This document shows positions 59,974 through 64,000 of a stretch of DNA of 64,000 bases, one piece after another. The stretch is from NCBI GenBank assembly GCA_030057655.1, contig JASGUQ010000050.1, positions 32,937-96,936 on the forward strand. The letters run 5' to 3'. The position numbers were made by a program, and so were the translations under genes. A model generated the notes under the pieces. It ran no database searches and had not been told where the DNA came from. It saw only the letters and a program-made list of their open reading frames with translations. This DNA is from Bacillota bacterium (GTDB lineage Bacteria > Bacillota > Clostridia > Christensenellales > Aristaeellaceae). Numbering within the stretch: position 1 is the first letter of the stretch; each line of letters starts with the position of its first letter.

Positions 59974-62900
59974 CTATTTCTTTATTATCACAGGTTTTAT
60001 TGTAATCTGTATATATGTGTTGTCTTTTAGCGTCAACTTTGTTGTATTGCCTGCGGACCAAATGCTTCCATCTTTTTCGTATGTTCCGTCTCTGAACTGG
60101 TCATCTTTACAGTTGTAAAGAATATCAGCCGCACCGGTCCCAACAAACGTATATGCACCAGCGGGGAAATCTTCTCCAACACGATAGATACCTACCGGTA
60201 AAGTTGCTCCGTCACTTTCAATTGTAATTCCAGAGAAGCGTTTGATATTTACTGCATGGAGCTGAACATAAACATATGTATCTTTTACAAGATTTAGGAG
60301 AACAATGTCTTTATCACTCCAAATGCTTCCTTCTTTTACATAAGTGCCTTCAGTAAAACTATTATCCGGACAGTTGTAAAGAATATCTGTTGTACTTTTT
60401 CCGATGAAATAATACTTTCCTTCAGGAATGTCAGTTCCAACATGATAAATGCCAACTGGCAACTCTTTCTCTTCGTCTTCTGATAACGAGAATTGATATT
60501 TACTGATATTAACCGCATGAAGGGTTACTTGGAAATAAGTATTATCTTTAAGATCTAGGACTGCAGAATCGCCTGCTTTCCAGATGCTTCCTTCTTTAAC
60601 GAAGGTGCCCTCGAGGAAGTTATCATCTTTACAGTTCAGGAGAATATCCGCAGGGCCTGTTCCTACAAACAAATAACTTCCAGGAGCAATGTCTGTCCCA
60701 ACATGATATGTACCTACAGGCAATTCATAAGCTTGATCGTCAGTTATTGCAACTTCATATAAGTCAATTTGTATTGGATGAAGCGTTATCATGAAATAGG
60801 TATTGTCTTTCAAGTCAATAACAGCAGAATCACCTGCTTTCCAGATACTTCCTTCCTTAACATATGTGTCATCATTAAACTTGTCATCAGGGCAAGAATA
60901 GTAGATATCTGCCGGGCCAGTTCCCGTAAACAGGTACTTACCAGGGGCTATATCTCTTCCAACCAAATAGGTACCTTCCGGATACTTTCCACCAGAATTT
61001 GAAACGGGAACTACTTCTTTTTGCTCGCTAGGACGAGGGGTGGCTGTTTCCTTTAATTTTGGCGTGGGAGAAGGTACGGTTGTAGATGTATCCGCAGGTA
61101 CAGGCGTCGAAGTGACAGCTGTTTGCTTCTTTGCTGGTTTTGTGGTATTTGAGCTTCTGGGGATTCTGCTCAGATTTGGGCAATTAAGGAAAGCAGTATC
61201 AGATATATATGTATTATTACCCCACACTAATACTTCACGGAGACTCGTACAGCCTTCAAAAGCATAATCATCTATCAAGTCAACTCCAGAGGATATACTA
61301 ATTTCCTCAATGCTTGTACATCCTTGGAAGGCGTAAGCCGAAATGTCAGAGTCCCCCCAAATATATACATCTTTTAAACTTATACAACCTGCAAAAGCTG
61401 ATACACCGATTGTCTCAATTCCAGAAGAAATACTGATTTCTTTGAGTGAAGTACAGCCCTTGAATGCAGAATCACCAATCTCCGAATCGCCCCATATGTA
61501 TGCATTTTCCAGATTGATACACCCCTCAAAGGCAGAGACACCTATGGACTTAGTTCCAGATGGGATGCTTATTTCTTCTAGATTAATACAATTCTTAAAG
61601 GCAAAGTCAGGAATCGATTCGGGATCACCCCAAATATATGCGTTTTCAAGTTCACTACAGTTTTCAAACGCAGAAACACCTATAGTTTTTACACTGGCCG
61701 GAATACTGATTTCCTCCAAAGAACTACATCCTTTGAATGCATTATTTCCAATAGATGCGATATCTGCCCAGATATAAACATCTTTCAGCTTAGTACAGCC
61801 TTCAAAAGCGCCATCACCTATTCCAGTAACAGTTAGGCCTCCAATTTCGCTACTGATACTAACCGAGTCCGCATTAGGCGAACAATCGACAATCAATGCA
61901 GAATTGTTGTCAGTAGCGACATATCCTAATTCACCACTCCATTTTATATCAGTATAGGTGGCTGACTGTACAGCAGGAAAATTACCATCGTGTGATATGG
62001 TTTCTGACTGCGTTGTTACAGGAGTAGATGAAGGTGCAGGGGTTGCGGTTACTTCATTTGTAGAAGCAGTTTTATCCTGTTTTACAGTCTCAGCTTGATC
62101 AACGCTTGGCAAATCTGGCACTTTATAGTCATAAACTACGTTTGCACTATTCAGCGGCCTGTTATAGTTTCCAACACTAATGGCATTCCACTCGTCCTTT
62201 GATCCGCAGTAATTAATCGTTTTAAGACGTGAACATGACGAGAAAGCGCTGTCACCGATCTTTGACAGACCTTTTGCTAAGGTAATAGCTTCAAGCTTGG
62301 AGCAGAAACTGAAAGCATGAGTATCTAACTTGCTAAGGGATCCTGCAATCGTTATATCTTTGATTGACGAGCAATGGCTAAATGCTCGTTCTTCAACGAT
62401 AAGGTCCTGTCCCACTAATTGAATGGATTTCAGAGACGTACAATTGTAGAAAGCATTATTTTTCAATTTCAGTAATCCGGTTATTGGAGAAACTGATTCT
62501 AGTTTTGAGCAAAAGCTAAATGCATGCTCCTCGATTTCGTTAACGCTCCCAAGAACTATAACATTTCTTAATTTTGAACAATGGCTAAATGCTCTTTCCC
62601 CAATAGTCATGTTGCTCCCGCACACTGTTACAGTTTCAAGGCGAGTACAATTATAAAATGCATTGTCTTCTATCTTGTCGACTGGTCCAATAATTGTAAT
62701 CTCCTCCAGCTTGTCTGCAAAGCTGAAAGCATGATCTCCAATAATGCTAACGTTGGAAGGTACAATGATGCTCTTCAAGGTTCTGTTATGGCTAAATGTT
62801 CTTTCACCAATTTCCTTGATAGGATGCCCATCAATCTCTTCTGCTATAACAAGAGTTGATGCATTCCCGCTATATTTTGTTAGTTTTGCCGTCCCATCAC

Positions 62901-64000
62901 TATTGACTTTATATCTGAAATCACTCTCGTTCCAATTTGCTTCAATGTTTTTCTGACTATCTGGAATCACAACTGAAGTGACAACTTGATCCGTATTTGG
63001 TATTTCTGTTGTAGTTGGGGGAGTGGCTGTTACCTTAGGGGCTGTAGTCGCCATTGCGGATACATTCCCGCTCTCTTTGTCAAGTTCAAACCTTATTCTG
63101 GTTAAACTGTCTAAATCATCGTTGTTATAATCAATAATGGAAACAGAGAAAGACGTGAATTTATTATCAGACCATTCAAAATCATTTGTTGGATCGTCAA
63201 CTTGAATCGTGCCAATGTCATAATAGAGTTCAAAGTCATCCGTGTTGTAATTCCATCTTCCCCACAATGCAATCCTAATCATATTTGGGGAGATCGTGTA
63301 AGCTTTGTAAAGATTCCAGTTGTCATGCAGATAAGTGTACTGTGCAGTATTTGGTATAGTTTCCGGATCAACACTGAAACCGATCTTTTCAGATTCTCTT
63401 TTCCAATTATCATTCTGTTCATCTTCCATTGTTAGGAAGAATGCCAAATGAGTATCATCTGTCCAAGAGAAGTCACTCGAAGAATCGTTAACATCAACAA
63501 CGCCAATATCGTAGTAGTGCTCGAAATCATCTGTGCTCGCGTTCCATCTTCCCCAGCATTCTATTTTGATCAATGAAGGAGTAATCGCATAAGCTCTATA
63601 TTGAGCCCACCTGTCATTTGTAAAAGTGAATAGTGATGCATCAGTTATTGATGCTGGATCAACAGAGAATCCAACTCTTGCTGAGTCTCTTTTCCAATTG
63701 TCGTTATTTTTATCCTCCATGGTTACGAAGAATACCGAGTGAGTATCATCAGCCCAAACAAAGCCGCTTGAAGGATCATTGGGGTTTATAACACAAACAT
63801 CATAATAATGTTCAAATTCGTCGGTACTCGCATTCCATCTTCCCCAGCATTCGATTTTTACAGTTGAAGGAGAAAGGATATACGCTTTATATTGAGCCCA
63901 TCTGTCGTTGGTAAAGGTAAGAAGAGTTGTGTCAGGAATAGTTTCGGTATTAACAGCAAAACCAATCCTTTCCTGATCAAGGTCGCTGTTTCTTGAATCA
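59974..64000 (-). CDS. Large secreted multi-repeat protein, 5' end beyond the window
   Basis: The frame is open to the right edge, so the N-terminus is missing; about 1341 residues are visible and the ATG at 63720 is internal. In order: three copies of a 97-residue beta repeat (G-R-W-N-A-S-T-D-D-F-E-H-Y-Y-D); a block of BspA-type LRRs (about 62160-62870); a Thr/Pro-rich linker; a second LRR block (about 61180-61870) with an unusual Y-I-W-G-D insertion; a second linker (T-P-V-P-A-D-T-S-T-T); and four copies of the VGxDIPxGxY module, period about 87 residues (59977-60995). No sortase or transmembrane anchor is seen at the C-terminus (V-I-I-K-K). Confidence 0.8.
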   Translation of the reverse strand, partial: DSRNSDLDQERIGFAVNTETIPDTTLLTFTNDRWAQYKAYILSPSTVKIECWGRWNASTDEFEHYYDVCVINPNDPSSGFVWADDTHSVFFVTMEDKNNDNWKRDSARVGFSVDPASITDASLFTFTNDRWAQYRAYAITPSLIKIECWGRWNASTDDFEHYYDIGVVDVNDSSSDFSWTDDTHLAFFLTMEDEQNDNWKRESEKIGFSVDPETIPNTAQYTYLHDNWNLYKAYTISPNMIRIALWGRWNYNTDDFELYYDIGTIQVDDPTNDFEWSDNKFTSFSVSIIDYNNDDLDSLTRIRFELDKESGNVSAMATTAPKVTATPPTTTEIPNTDQVVTSVVIPDSQKNIEANWNESDFRYKVNSDGTAKLTKYSGNASTLVIAEEIDGHPIKEIGERTFSHNRTLKSIIVPSNVSIIGDHAFSFADKLEEITIIGPVDKIEDNAFYNCTRLETVTVCGSNMTIGERAFSHCSKLRNVIVLGSVNEIEEHAFSFCSKLESVSPITGLLKLKNNAFYNCTSLKSIQLVGQDLIVEERAFSHCSSIKDITIAGSLSKLDTHAFSFCSKLEAITLAKGLSKIGDSAFSSCSRLKTINYCGSKDEWNAISVGNYNRPLNSANVVYDYKVPDLPSVDQAETVKQDKTASTNEVTATPAPSSTPVTTQSETISHDGNFPAVQSATYTDIKWSGELGYVATDNNSALIVDCSPNADSVSISSEIGGLTVTGIGDGAFEGCTKLKDVYIWADIASIGNNAFKGCSSLEEISIPASVKTIGVSAFENCSELENAYIWGDPESIPDFAFKNCINLEEISIPSGTKSIGVSAFEGCINLENAYIWGDSEIGDSAFKGCTSLKEISISSGIETIGVSAFAGCISLKDVYIWGDSDISAYAFQGCTSIEEISISSGVDLIDDYAFEGCTSLREVLVWGNNTYISDTAFLNCPNLSRIPRSSNTTKPAKKQTAVTSTPVPADTSTTVPSPTPKLKETATPRPSEQKEVVPVSNSGGKYPEGTYLVGRDIAPGKYLFTGTGPADIYYSCPDDKFNDDTYVKEGSIWKAGDSAVIDLKDNTYFMITLHPIQIDLYEVAITDDQAYELPVGTYHVGTDIAPGSYLFVGTGPADILLNCKDDNFLEGTFVKEGSIWKAGDSAVLDLKDNTYFQVTLHAVNISKYQFSLSEDEEKELPVGIYHVGTDIPEGKYYFIGKSTTDILYNCPDNSFTEGTYVKEGSIWSDKDIVLLNLVKDTYVYVQLHAVNIKRFSGITIESDGATLPVGIYRVGEDFPAGAYTFVGTGAADILYNCKDDQFRDGTYEKDGSIWSAGNTTKLTLKDNTYIQITIKPVIIKK
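59977..60995 (-). repeat. Four tandem VGxDIPxGxY modules at the C-terminus of the large protein
   Basis: The four copies start G-T-Y-L-V-G-R-D-I-A-P-G-K-Y, G-T-Y-H-V-G-T-D-I-A-P-G-S-Y, G-I-Y-H-V-G-T-D-I-P-E-G-K-Y and G-I-Y-R-V-G-E-D-F-P-A-G-A-Y. Each continues to G-S-I-W and ends in a T-Y-x-x-I/V-x-L/I-x-x-V/I strand. The spacing between the last two copies is 87 residues. Confidence 0.85.

Overview
The window looks like a chromosomal segment from a GC-rich member of the Bacillota, most likely a gut or rumen Clostridia-type bacterium. The evidence is strong Shine-Dalgarno sites (AAGGAGG type) before nearly every gene, short Lys-rich signal peptides, and a set of genes typical of that group: long-form HPF, DegV, AzlCD, two-subunit serine dehydratase, EpsC-type serine acetyltransferase, MsmK-type ATPase and a DUF6465/HU pair. 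I cannot name the species. Most of the first 50 kb is visibly GC-rich core. The type III methylase core (about 20.8-21.9 kb), the 27-31 kb block and everything after about 52.3 kb are visibly AT-richer.

Region by region. 1-3.4 kb holds the end of a GldG/DUF4340 gliding-type ABC unit and a Gfo/Idh/MocA oxidoreductase. 3.5-9.3 kb is a ribose-type sugar ABC operon (binding protein, attenuator hairpin, double ATPase, two permeases, ROK kinase). 9.3-16.1 kb is a maltodextrin-type module: secreted GH13 alpha-glucan hydrolase, a regulatory region with a cre-like site and two inverted repeats, binding protein, MalF/MalG-type permeases and MsmK-type ATPase. A 159-bp hairpin-forming element and a glutaredoxin follow. 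16.7-23.2 kb is a type III restriction-modification operon on the minus strand. 23.5-27 kb holds a PHP phosphatase that seems to start at ATC, a DUF368 lipid-carrier transporter, and cysK-cysE. 27.3-30.8 kb is a small accessory block: a frameshifted HExxH metalloprotease, a BspA-type LRR protein and an unknown secreted protein.

31-50 kb is mostly housekeeping: two oxidoreductases, serine dehydratase, AzlCD, DNA glycosylase, DegV, a BaiN-type flavoprotein, a six-SH3 cell-wall protein, an FNT-type channel, a split chromate transporter, deoC, hpf, a flavodoxin, cca, a cysteine-cluster protein overlapping tRNA-Val(CAC), an acetyltransferase, DUF6465, HU and a 45-residue protein found here by reading the minus strand.

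50.4-64 kb is the most unusual part. A large serine recombinase and a small HTH protein sit next to an all-minus-strand run of ten or more genes, nearly all with signal peptides. Several share a roughly 70-87-residue module with the motif Y-x-V-G-x-D-I-P-x-G-x-Y. They combine it with BspA-type LRRs, a 97-residue repeat, a 49-residue APQQ repeat, an 18-copy 14-residue coiled coil and a zinc-ribbon membrane protein. Each gene has its own ribosome-binding site and the gaps are mostly 20-80 bases, so they are probably co-transcribed from a promoter beyond the right edge. I read this as an uncharacterised secreted or surface protein system, probably acquired; its function cannot be told from sequence alone.
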